This document shows positions 55,831-64,000 of a stretch of DNA of 64,000 bases, piece by piece. The first letter of the stretch is position 1, and every line of letters starts with the position of its first letter. Where the stretch lies: NCBI GenBank assembly GCA_028285005.1, contig JANQQP010000016.1, positions 62,001-126,000 on the forward strand, in the 5' to 3' direction. The notes beneath the pieces are model-generated. The model made no database searches and was not told the DNA's origin. It was given only the letters and a program-made list of their open reading frames with translations. A program made the position numbers and the translations under genes. This stretch comes from Dehalococcoidia bacterium (lineage in GTDB: Bacteria; Chloroflexota; Dehalococcoidia; Lucifugimonadales; Lucifugimonadaceae).

Positions 55831-58800
55831 TTGAGGCTCGGACTGCGTATGTTGCGGATGAACTTCGTCGGAAAACTTCCGTTTGTGCTCGGACTGATGG
55901 CTGTGCTTGTTGTCGCAGCCTATGTCTTGAACACGCCGACGGCGCATCGTCCCGCGTTCGCCGCCACCGGCTCGGTCTTCGTGGCCAACGAAGGATCGAA
56001 AACGACCAACGAGAACCCATCGCCGACCGGCTACACGCCCGCCGCCACCGTTACTGGCAACTTTGACGACGGCGGTGGAGCGATCCCCACCGATTCGGAC
56101 CTGATCAGAATCGTTGCTCTGGATGCGGGTCTTCTCGCCCCTCAAAGTGTCACGAGCGCGGTCGAAGTCAACTCCACTGGTGACAGCATCGTCTCTGGCG
56201 CAGCGGGCGGAGTCTTCACTCTCAAGTTAACCGGTAGCGCCGGCAAACCGATCGCCGGATCTCTTGACGACGTTAGGCAGAACACCACCATCGAGTCCTT
56301 CGAACCTGGAGTCGGCCTCGTTGAGTTCAACGTCGACAGAGGAGGGTCGGCGCTCAAGATCACCAGCTTCCTTTCCGGCTCCGATAGCGAAGACGCCATC
56401 ATCGTGGTTCAGCTGCTGACGTCGGGCTCGTTCGACGTCTTCATGGTGACCTATGAGACCGTGATCCCTGAGCTGTCGGTAGCAAGCGTGAGAAGTGAGA
56501 TTGATCTGGCAGGAACCCTGATTTTCCTCGAGGAGACCGGGCCTAATACCGGCCGGTTCGAGGGATTCGTTCGGCTGGTCGGCCACTCACAGACCTCCAC
56601 GTGGGGAACCGTCGGTACCATCGACGGTGTGATCGAGTCCTCAACTGCGGGGACAATCCGGACCGATCACGGGATAGTTGAAGTGGAGTTCGTCGATTCA
56701 GACGGGGTTACTCGCCAAACACAGGTACAAGTGACGAACGGAACTCCGCCTCAGCCAGCATCCATCTTCGTCGCCAACGAGTTTACTCACCTGACCAATG
56801 AGAGCCCGCCGCCGATCGGGTATTCGGTGACTTCATCAGTCACTGGGACAGTCGAAGACGGTCGCGGTATCCCACTCAACTCGGACATGATCAAGGTGGT
56901 GATCGAGGATGAAGGGGTCAGCTCGCTCACACCCGTGACGACCACCGGCATCGTGATCACAGATGGCGGGACCGGAAACATGATCACTGCCGGGATCGGA
57001 TCGACCGCTCTGATCACCTTGCCCGGAATGGAAGCGCTTCCGATAACCGGAGACTTGGACCACGTTGAGGCCAACACATCGATCATCACGTTGGAAGAAG
57101 GTGACCTACTGGCCGGTAGCCGGTTATCGGTTGTCGGGTTCTTCCGCGGCGACGAGAACAACTCTCCCTGGATCAGGGTCGCGGTTACGATTCCGCCCTC
57201 AGGACCTTCATTCAGATACGCGATCACTGAGATCACCTTCGATACCGATGCGTTTGACACAGTGGAGGCAAAGGCGACCAGCGGACTTGTGCCCGGTGGC
57301 GTAACTTTCGCTGCAAGAGCGGAAGAGACGGGCGCGAATCGCTTCGTTGGATATGTGAGGCTGGTGCCGCTTGGCGTCACGGGCCCGGTGCCAGCTCTGC
57401 CAGTCGGGATTTCGACCGGTAGCGCTGCTCTGCTGCAGACCGGCATCGCACCAGTGACCTTCGAGTATGTCGACATAGGTGGAGAAACGCGCCAGACACA
57501 GGCCGAAGTCGTCGAACACATCGTGCCACCAGAATCCGAGCTTTACGTCGCCAACGAGTGGTCGAAACAGACAGACGAACTTCCCACGCCCGCCGGGTAT
57601 TCGTTCGCATCGACCATCCACGGAACTTTCGATGATGGTGGCGGCTCGATCCCCACGGATTCTGACCTGATCAAGGTGATCGTGGAGGACGATGCCGCCA
57701 GGGCGTTGACGCCGGTCCAAGTCACTGGAGGCGGCGTTGCCGTCACTACCGGTGGTGATGGCGGTTCAGGAATCACTGCGACAGCTGGCGCAACAATCTT
57801 CATCGCGTTGCAGGGTCAGGTCGGAGTTCCGATTGCTGGCGACCTGACGCATGTTCAAGCCAACACTTCGATCGTGTCTGCTGAGACAGGTGAGATCGCG
57901 GACTTCGAATTGACGATCACAGACTTCTTTGCTGGAGACGACACGAATCCGCCCTGGCTTGAAGCGATCGTCAATGTGTCGCCGTCTGGGCCGTCGTTCC
58001 AGTACACCATCACCGAAATCACCTACAACACTGCGCCTCAGAGCATTGTTTCGCTGAACGCATCCAGCTCACTGATTCCGGGAGGCGTTACCGTTGCGGC
58101 ACAGGAAGAAGGCTTCGGCACCGGCAGGTTCATCGGCTTTGTGCGACTGGTAGCCAGCGGAGTGACTGCCCCTGCGCCGGCAGGCGATCCCGGATTGACG
58201 CCTGCAACCGCAGCGCTGCTGCAGACTGATCTATCCCCGGTCACCTTCGAGTATCAGGATCCGGCCGGGCCCATACTGCAGACGCAAGTAGAGGTGACGA
58301 ACGCTATCCAGTCGCCTTCGCAGAGGCTATTTGCAACGAACGAGTGGTCTCTATGGACCACAGATCCGTCGCCTCCTTTCGGCCATACGTCCACCGAAGA
58401 CCTCTACGCGACCTACCCGGAGACCGGGCGTCTGATCCAACCCAATGCGGACTTGATACGCGTGATCGTCAGAGATGCCGGGTTCGACACCATTTCAGAC
58501 GTAACGAGTGCGGTAGAGGTTAGTCCCGGTGGTTCGAATATCGTGTCGGGAGATGCTTTCCAATCATTCGTGCTCACGCTGCCCGGGAGCGGGGACAATA
58601 CGATCGCCGGCGATCTAGCGACAGTTCAGCAAAACATCTCGATCCAGACCTTCACGCCGACGCCGACCGAACTGAATGCTGGGAACGGCGGATCGGCTCT
58701 GACGATCACGAACTTCTTCCCGGGCAGCGAGTTGGGCGACGGCTTCCTCAGCGTGCTCCTACAGGAATCCGGAACATTTGAGATTGATCAGGTCACCTAC

Positions 58801-60120
58801 CAGACGTCTTCCGTCGAGTCGGTAGTCGCGACCGCCTCAAGTGTTATCGATCCAACGGGTGTGTCGGTGTTTCTTGAAGAGACCGGCTTTTCAACAGGTA
58901 GGTTCGAGGGCTTCCTGCGGCTTGATGACCCCACGGCGGTTTCAACTGACGGGAGCATTCAGAACCTTGACGGAGCACCGGAAGTCCCAGGCGCGGCTGT
59001 GCTGCGCGTCGATGACGGCCCAGTAGTCGTCAATATCACGGACTCCGACGGCCTCGAGCGGGAAGTACTGGTCCACATAGACACCACGCCGCCCGAAAAC
59101 ACACCGACGGCGCCGGCGGATGGCTCCGCTACGCAGAACAATGTGCCAGCTTTTGGCGGCACCGTGACGGACTCAGGATCGGGCATCGCCATCGGCTCGG
59201 TTCTGGTGGCGGTAGACCCTCGTGACGATCCATCAAATGCAGCCCCCGCCGCGGACACCTTGACCGGTGAGCTTGTTGCCGGCGTCTGGACCTTGTCGAT
59301 TTCGACAGCCGGCGCACTAGACGGAGACAATAGCTTCAGCTTCACACAAACGCCCGGTGGCCCTATTCCGACTGGGGTTCCCAATCCGGACCACATCGTT
59401 GATTGGGCGATTATTGCATCGGATGTAGCCGGAAATCTCGCCATTTCAGACGTCGACCCGGCTACTGCAGGAGTTCAGCTGCCAACAGTGAGGATTGACC
59501 GGATAATCCCGCACTTCATCGGCGGTCCGAATGACAACACGACGGGACTGAGCTGGGACGGCGAAAAAGAAGTCTGGTCGAGGCAGTCTATCCGTGTCGC
59601 GTTTGCCGAGGACCTGACAAATGTGCAGGCCAGCGATTTCCTGATTGCGCTCGACTCGGGCGAGACCGTAGCACCGACTAGCATCGTGCTGCTCAACGAT
59701 CTTGAAGACTCAGACGGCGTGCCATTCAATCACCTGTGCTGTGGAACCCCACCAGCTGAGTATCTGAGGGGGGTGCACCAAACGGTCGAGTCACTGGTGT
59801 ACCTGGAGTTGCCAGTTGACATCGGGTACAGCGAAACCCCGAGCGTCGTTCTAGTCGACTACATACAGGACCTGGCTGGCAATTCGACACAGTTCGGTTC
59901 TGTCGAAATAGGAGACGGGCTTTTCGAACAATCGGCCTGTCCGGTCAATGCCTATGACACGGACCACGATGACTTGATCGACCGGGACGAGGCGTTGCAG
60001 GCGGTCTCTGACTTCCTGCTCGGCCATGTCGGTGCGTTCAACATCCTCTTGACCCGTTCCGAGGCCCTGGATATTGTCGCAGCGCACTTGCTTGGCCTTC
60101 CTGCGGAGTGCTCGTCATGA
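55831..60120 (+). CDS. large secreted/surface protein with four ~280-aa repeats and C-terminal dockerin-like motif
   Basis: N-terminal hydrophobic signal; repeat openings VANEGSKTTNENPSPTGY, VANEFTHLTNESPPPIGY, VANEWSKQTDELPTPAGY, ATNEWSLWTTDPSPPFGH; C-terminus DTDHDDLIDRDEALQAVSDFLLG...LTRSEALDIVAAHLLG. Confidence 0.85.
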   Translation: MRLGLRMLRMNFVGKLPFVLGLMAVLVVAAYVLNTPTAHRPAFAATGSVFVANEGSKTTNENPSPTGYTPAATVTGNFDDGGGAIPTDSDLIRIVALDAGLLAPQSVTSAVEVNSTGDSIVSGAAGGVFTLKLTGSAGKPIAGSLDDVRQNTTIESFEPGVGLVEFNVDRGGSALKITSFLSGSDSEDAIIVVQLLTSGSFDVFMVTYETVIPELSVASVRSEIDLAGTLIFLEETGPNTGRFEGFVRLVGHSQTSTWGTVGTIDGVIESSTAGTIRTDHGIVEVEFVDSDGVTRQTQVQVTNGTPPQPASIFVANEFTHLTNESPPPIGYSVTSSVTGTVEDGRGIPLNSDMIKVVIEDEGVSSLTPVTTTGIVITDGGTGNMITAGIGSTALITLPGMEALPITGDLDHVEANTSIITLEEGDLLAGSRLSVVGFFRGDENNSPWIRVAVTIPPSGPSFRYAITEITFDTDAFDTVEAKATSGLVPGGVTFAARAEETGANRFVGYVRLVPLGVTGPVPALPVGISTGSAALLQTGIAPVTFEYVDIGGETRQTQAEVVEHIVPPESELYVANEWSKQTDELPTPAGYSFASTIHGTFDDGGGSIPTDSDLIKVIVEDDAARALTPVQVTGGGVAVTTGGDGGSGITATAGATIFIALQGQVGVPIAGDLTHVQANTSIVSAETGEIADFELTITDFFAGDDTNPPWLEAIVNVSPSGPSFQYTITEITYNTAPQSIVSLNASSSLIPGGVTVAAQEEGFGTGRFIGFVRLVASGVTAPAPAGDPGLTPATAALLQTDLSPVTFEYQDPAGPILQTQVEVTNAIQSPSQRLFATNEWSLWTTDPSPPFGHTSTEDLYATYPETGRLIQPNADLIRVIVRDAGFDTISDVTSAVEVSPGGSNIVSGDAFQSFVLTLPGSGDNTIAGDLATVQQNISIQTFTPTPTELNAGNGGSALTITNFFPGSELGDGFLSVLLQESGTFEIDQVTYQTSSVESVVATASSVIDPTGVSVFLEETGFSTGRFEGFLRLDDPTAVSTDGSIQNLDGAPEVPGAAVLRVDDGPVVVNITDSDGLEREVLVHIDTTPPENTPTAPADGSATQNNVPAFGGTVTDSGSGIAIGSVLVAVDPRDDPSNAAPAADTLTGELVAGVWTLSISTAGALDGDNSFSFTQTPGGPIPTGVPNPDHIVDWAIIASDVAGNLAISDVDPATAGVQLPTVRIDRIIPHFIGGPNDNTTGLSWDGEKEVWSRQSIRVAFAEDLTNVQASDFLIALDSGETVAPTSIVLLNDLEDSDGVPFNHLCCGTPPAEYLRGVHQTVESLVYLELPVDIGYSETPSVVLVDYIQDLAGNSTQFGSVEIGDGLFEQSACPVNAYDTDHDDLIDRDEALQAVSDFLLGHVGAFNILLTRSEALDIVAAHLLGLPAECSS

Positions 60121-63100
60121 GGACTCAACTCCGCTGGAATGTCGCGGTCTTGTTCGTGATCGGCGCAGCGATCGTTGCGTCGTTCGGCGCGGGTTCGTGG
60201 TCGGCCGTCGCCGATGGCACCGGTGGGACTGGCGGGACCGGAAGCACAGGCGGCTCGGGCGATACCGGAGGCACGGGTGGTACAGGAGGTACCGGAGGAA
60301 CGGGCGGGACTGGCGGCACAGGTGGCACCGGAGGGACTGGCGGTACTGGAGGCACTGGAGGAACGGGCGGGACTGGCGGTACTGGAGGCACTGGAGGAAC
60401 GGGCGGCACTGGTGGAACCGGAGGCACAGGTGGAACCGGAGGCACCGGAGGCACCGGTGGTACGGGCGGAACCGGCGGGACCGGAGGCACCGGTGGACCG
60501 ATTCCGCCTGAAGACCAGATAGGAGATGTCCTCGATCTGCCTCAAAACATCGTGATGAGCCCAGGCGAGACGATTGAACTAGAGCTCGAACTGCTGAACA
60601 GCAGTCTCCAGCCGCGGATTGACTTTCCAAACACCTCATTCTCCTGGTCCGTGGAGTCTGGTCCCAGTATTTCCATCGTCGGAAACGCGACAAGCAGGAA
60701 CGTATTCATCCGCGCTGAGGCGGCAGGTGTAAGTACGTTGGAGGGCCGGGTGACGCAGGATCTGGATCCTGTAGATTCAATTTGGATAAGGCAGACCACC
60801 ATCGCGGTCAACGCGCAAACGCCTTCGGTTACACGAACCGTCAGCTCCAACTTCGCCCTGGCTGGGGATGAGATCACGGTCACTCTGACACCCAGCCAGT
60901 TCGGAGTCTTCTACGCGGTCAGCGAGGACATCGATGGCCTCGAGATGGTCTCCGATACAGCTGACCTTTTCATGCAAGACACGTTCATCATGCTCGGCGC
61001 TACTCCATTCGACTATGTCGTTCGGATTCCGGTAGCGGCACAGGATGGTGACACGTTCACGATTACAGGCGGGTTCTGGGAGACGCCGGGCAACGAACAT
61101 CCGGTTTCACCGGCGAGCACGACCATCACCGTCGGCGGGGAGCCCATCCCAGCACTAGCACTTGTGGACGAATTCGGTCTCTCTTCCCAACCGATATCAC
61201 TGCCCGCGATCGGCTCTTCTGTCCGGCTATCCGTAGATGTGATCGAACATGTTGGTTTGTCCGACGCTGTTCAGCTGCTTGTTTCGCATGATCCCCTGGT
61301 TACTGCGGTGCAGAACGCTTCTTGTTCAGGTTCGTTCAGCGGGGCGTTTAGTCCGGCAGATGCTGTAGTAATCGACGCCTCGGGAGGGTCTTCGTTCACC
61401 TGCTTCACGCCAGCTGGCACGAATGTGGCAACCGGATCCATCATCGAGTTCGATCTGGTCAGGACCGGCTTCGGCACCGACCAGATCGGACTTTCTACCG
61501 CTGGTGACTTTGGAACGGCGTTCTTCCTCAAAGGAGACGAAACGCCGGCTGACGTTTCCGGTGTTTCGCAAGTCGCCGACCTTGCTGAGCCCGCGCCGAC
61601 GCCGACCCCAACCGTGCCGCCAGCAACCGGCGGCGGTGGAGGCGCGCCAGCGGCTCCCCAACCGACAGCTACGCCCATACCCTTGCTGCCGACCGAGCCC
61701 ACAAGCGTTTCTGTGGAGGCGGGCGATGGCTTTGCGATCATCAGGTGGCAGCCTCCTGCATCCCCGGGCTCGTTCCCGGTTTCCTCATATACCGCCAGCA
61801 TCCTGGGGCTGCCGACGGTTCAAGTTCTCTCCGCCGAAGCCCGTTCGGCGCAGTTCAATGGCCTGCCAAATGGCGTGACGGTTCAGCTACGCGTTTGGGC
61901 CAGCACTGCAGCCGGTGATGGACCTCCGTCCAGTCCGCTGGCAGTCACACCGACAGGACCGCCCGGTTCGCCACAATCGGTCACTGCTCAGTTGCTGGCG
62001 AACGGTAGCTCTATAAGTGTGAGTTGGCAGCCACCGGCGAATGTATCCAGTGGTCAAATCACGGGCTACACGGTGACCGAGACATCGAGTTCGGTAGCGC
62101 CTTTGCAAGTTGGTGGCGATACGTTGTCCGTCACGTTCGAGGACCTCGCGGCTGGAACGTATTCGTTCACTGTAGCGGCCGACAGCGCAAGCGGACTAGG
62201 TGAGCCATCGGCGCCGACTGTTCCGATCGTCATCGAGCCGCCGCCTGTACAAGCCGCGCCGGATTCGCCCAATGGAGCGATTGCGGCTGCGATCGCTCCA
62301 AACGACGTAGATCTCGCTGAGGACGATGTCAGTGGCCTGGCGGAAGTTGCCGGAGGCACTCCTGCGACAACAAGCTCGGCGGTTGAACTTACCAACGACA
62401 CCGACGGAATCAGGCTTGGGCTGCCGGTCGAGACTAACGGCCAGCCTGGACCGGTCGACCTCGAGTTCGCGAGCAGCCAGCTCAGCCTCGACTTCAACGA
62501 TGGCGTCGGCGAGTTTTCGCTGACGGCCTCCGAGGGCGTTACTGTGATGGGTTCCGGCTCTCTAGAGACTGTCGGAGATCAGCTCTCGGTCGCTGTAGAC
62601 AGGCTCTGGATGCAATACAGCCCTGAGATTCAGACCTCTAACGGTTCGCCAGCTTCGGCGATCGAATTCTCGGTTGACCTGACGGACGTCCCCGACGGTG
62701 GGACTTTGGTCGCGGTTCCGGTGAATGGCTTCGAGGAGCTGGACATTCCCAACGCGGGCCAGCTCCAGAACGTGCTGGAATCTCAGGGTCTGCTGAGTGG
62801 GACGGGTGCAGATGACCTGGCGTTGCTAGTACAGGTCGACGTGCAAGACGAGGATTCGTCGCTATTTAGCTCGAACAGCGTTTCGATCACGGTCGACTCT
62901 GGTTGGGTCGCGGCTCACGAGGCCTCAGGCGCTCTGCTTTTCCTGATCAAGATCAGCGATAACGGACTGGTCTTCTCCGCCACGCCACAGTGCGAGACAA
63001 TATCTGGCGGAGTATCGGTCTGTAGAGCGACGTTCCTCGGCGCCGCGGGCGGCTTCTCTTCATTCGGATTGCTCGCAACTCAGCGCGCTCCTCTGCCGAC

Positions 63101-64000
63101 ATCAGAGCCGATCACTCGTGATGCGACCGCTACGCCGGTGGCGTCCGTCGCTGCGCCGACCCCAACGCCTGCGACTGCGGCAACCCCGTCGCCCGCAGCA
63201 ACCGCTCCACCGTCGAGCGAAGCAACGCCAACGGCAACATCTTCAGCCCCGACCCCGACTGCATTGCCTCAACCGCTGCCGACGCAGACCTTGCCGATCG
63301 ACGATGGCACAGGTGGCGGTTCAGGCGGCCTTGTCGTAATTCTCGTCGTCGCCGGAGTAGCAGTGCTGGCGGTTGGAGGTGCTGGCACTTATGCCATCCG
63401 ACGGCGGAACGGCAACGGCACCGTGATCGGTAGCCTGCTCCTGACGGTTGCTATCGGTGGGACGATCTTGCTTGCGAACGAGTTCACACCGGTTGCCGCT
63501 CAATCCCCCGTTGCCGAAGTAGGTCCGACTGATCTACGACGGCCTTTGGTCGACGCCGCCCTTGTTCGGGCCGCGGATCCGTTTGCTGACGTGCGCAGCA
63601 TCAATTCGCAGACGCGGTCGGTGCCGCAGGCGGGACGTGCCGCAGCGGTACAGCCCGTAGGCGGATTCAACCCACTCGTACAGGCTCCGGCACAGGTCAG
63701 CGATGGCAAGGTCCTGATCAAAGCGGTTAGTGAGTCTCCGCACGATCTGGCCAGAGAGATGATTGGACTAGGTCTGACCAATACCAGGGTCTACGGCAAC
63801 ACCGTCTCCGGAATGTTGCCCGTCGGCTCCGTCAGCCAGGTCGACCAGCTAAACGACGTTCTCTCGGTTTCGTCGCAGCAGCCGTTCGTTCGCAGGGGGT
63901 CAGTCACAAGCCAGGCGCATGAAGCGTTGCGCTCAGACGAGATCTTCGGAGATTTCCATGCGGATGGATTTGGAGTGACCATCGGAGTCATCTCGGACAG
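60117..64000 (+). CDS. very large secreted protein, 3' end outside window: (GGT)n tract, cohesin-like and Fn3-like segments, TM segments, start of S8 subtilase domain
   Basis: Continuous frame read through by hand from ATG at 60117 (overlaps the previous stop as ATGA) to the window edge with no stop; ends ...RSDEIFGDFHADGFGVTIGVISDS. Confidence 0.85.
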   Translation, partial: MRTQLRWNVAVLFVIGAAIVASFGAGSWSAVADGTGGTGGTGSTGGSGDTGGTGGTGGTGGTGGTGGTGGTGGTGGTGGTGGTGGTGGTGGTGGTGGTGGTGGTGGTGGTGGTGGTGGTGGTGGTGGPIPPEDQIGDVLDLPQNIVMSPGETIELELELLNSSLQPRIDFPNTSFSWSVESGPSISIVGNATSRNVFIRAEAAGVSTLEGRVTQDLDPVDSIWIRQTTIAVNAQTPSVTRTVSSNFALAGDEITVTLTPSQFGVFYAVSEDIDGLEMVSDTADLFMQDTFIMLGATPFDYVVRIPVAAQDGDTFTITGGFWETPGNEHPVSPASTTITVGGEPIPALALVDEFGLSSQPISLPAIGSSVRLSVDVIEHVGLSDAVQLLVSHDPLVTAVQNASCSGSFSGAFSPADAVVIDASGGSSFTCFTPAGTNVATGSIIEFDLVRTGFGTDQIGLSTAGDFGTAFFLKGDETPADVSGVSQVADLAEPAPTPTPTVPPATGGGGGAPAAPQPTATPIPLLPTEPTSVSVEAGDGFAIIRWQPPASPGSFPVSSYTASILGLPTVQVLSAEARSAQFNGLPNGVTVQLRVWASTAAGDGPPSSPLAVTPTGPPGSPQSVTAQLLANGSSISVSWQPPANVSSGQITGYTVTETSSSVAPLQVGGDTLSVTFEDLAAGTYSFTVAADSASGLGEPSAPTVPIVIEPPPVQAAPDSPNGAIAAAIAPNDVDLAEDDVSGLAEVAGGTPATTSSAVELTNDTDGIRLGLPVETNGQPGPVDLEFASSQLSLDFNDGVGEFSLTASEGVTVMGSGSLETVGDQLSVAVDRLWMQYSPEIQTSNGSPASAIEFSVDLTDVPDGGTLVAVPVNGFEELDIPNAGQLQNVLESQGLLSGTGADDLALLVQVDVQDEDSSLFSSNSVSITVDSGWVAAHEASGALLFLIKISDNGLVFSATPQCETISGGVSVCRATFLGAAGGFSSFGLLATQRAPLPTSEPITRDATATPVASVAAPTPTPATAATPSPAATAPPSSEATPTATSSAPTPTALPQPLPTQTLPIDDGTGGGSGGLVVILVVAGVAVLAVGGAGTYAIRRRNGNGTVIGSLLLTVAIGGTILLANEFTPVAAQSPVAEVGPTDLRRPLVDAALVRAADPFADVRSINSQTRSVPQAGRAAAVQPVGGFNPLVQAPAQVSDGKVLIKAVSESPHDLAREMIGLGLTNTRVYGNTVSGMLPVGSVSQVDQLNDVLSVSSQQPFVRRGSVTSQAHEALRSDEIFGDFHADGFGVTIGVISD
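60213..60500 (+). repeat. 9-bp imperfect tandem repeat encoding (Gly-Gly-Thr)n
   Basis: Runs of GGN-ACN-GGN with varied synonymous third positions. Confidence 0.9.

Noticed and set aside
60125-60490. Antisense 121-aa ORF (PPVPPVPPV...)
   Set aside because: Shadow frame of the (GGT)n tract of the sense gene; composition is forced by the repeat
1-64000. CRISPR arrays, rRNA operons, transposases
   Set aside because: No regularly spaced repeats, rRNA signatures or transposase motifs seen on reading both strands

Overview
This 64 kb window has high GC and dense coding. Gene content and family make-up suggest a Chloroflexota (SAR202/Dehalococcoidia-like) chromosome; that placement is an inference only. 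Most of it is housekeeping: a GldA/F/G-type ABC system, cysteine desulfurase, MutS, an NAD-salvage pair, membrane pyrophosphatase, ThiE/ThiL/TsaE/TsaB, MnmA, RNase HII, Ndk, RsfS, PurC and FtsZ. There is also a catabolic block with enolase-superfamily, nucleoside hydrolase, ADP-ribosylglycohydrolase, ADH and lactonase genes. The non-routine signals are: (1) a peroxiredoxin-like lipoprotein at 17568-18167 (-) with an in-frame TGA exactly at the redox-active Cys position (FYRGFF-U-GIC), followed at bacterial-SECIS spacing by a perfect 7-bp hairpin with a GUG loop, so a probable selenoprotein that the ORF track splits in two; (2) a 1,648-bp integrase-free mini-island bounded by a 60-bp exact repeat of the 3' part of tRNA-Lys(CTT), carrying two ORFans; (3) an open >1,294-codon secreted ORF from 60117 to the window edge, missing from the ORF track, with a (GGT)n tract, Fn3 and cohesin-like segments, an internal TM/signal-like segment and the start of a subtilase domain, immediately downstream of a four-repeat surface protein ending in a dockerin-like motif; (4) an unlisted small membrane-protein ORF at 23646-23816 (-). 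No CRISPR arrays, rRNA genes or recognisable transposases were seen.
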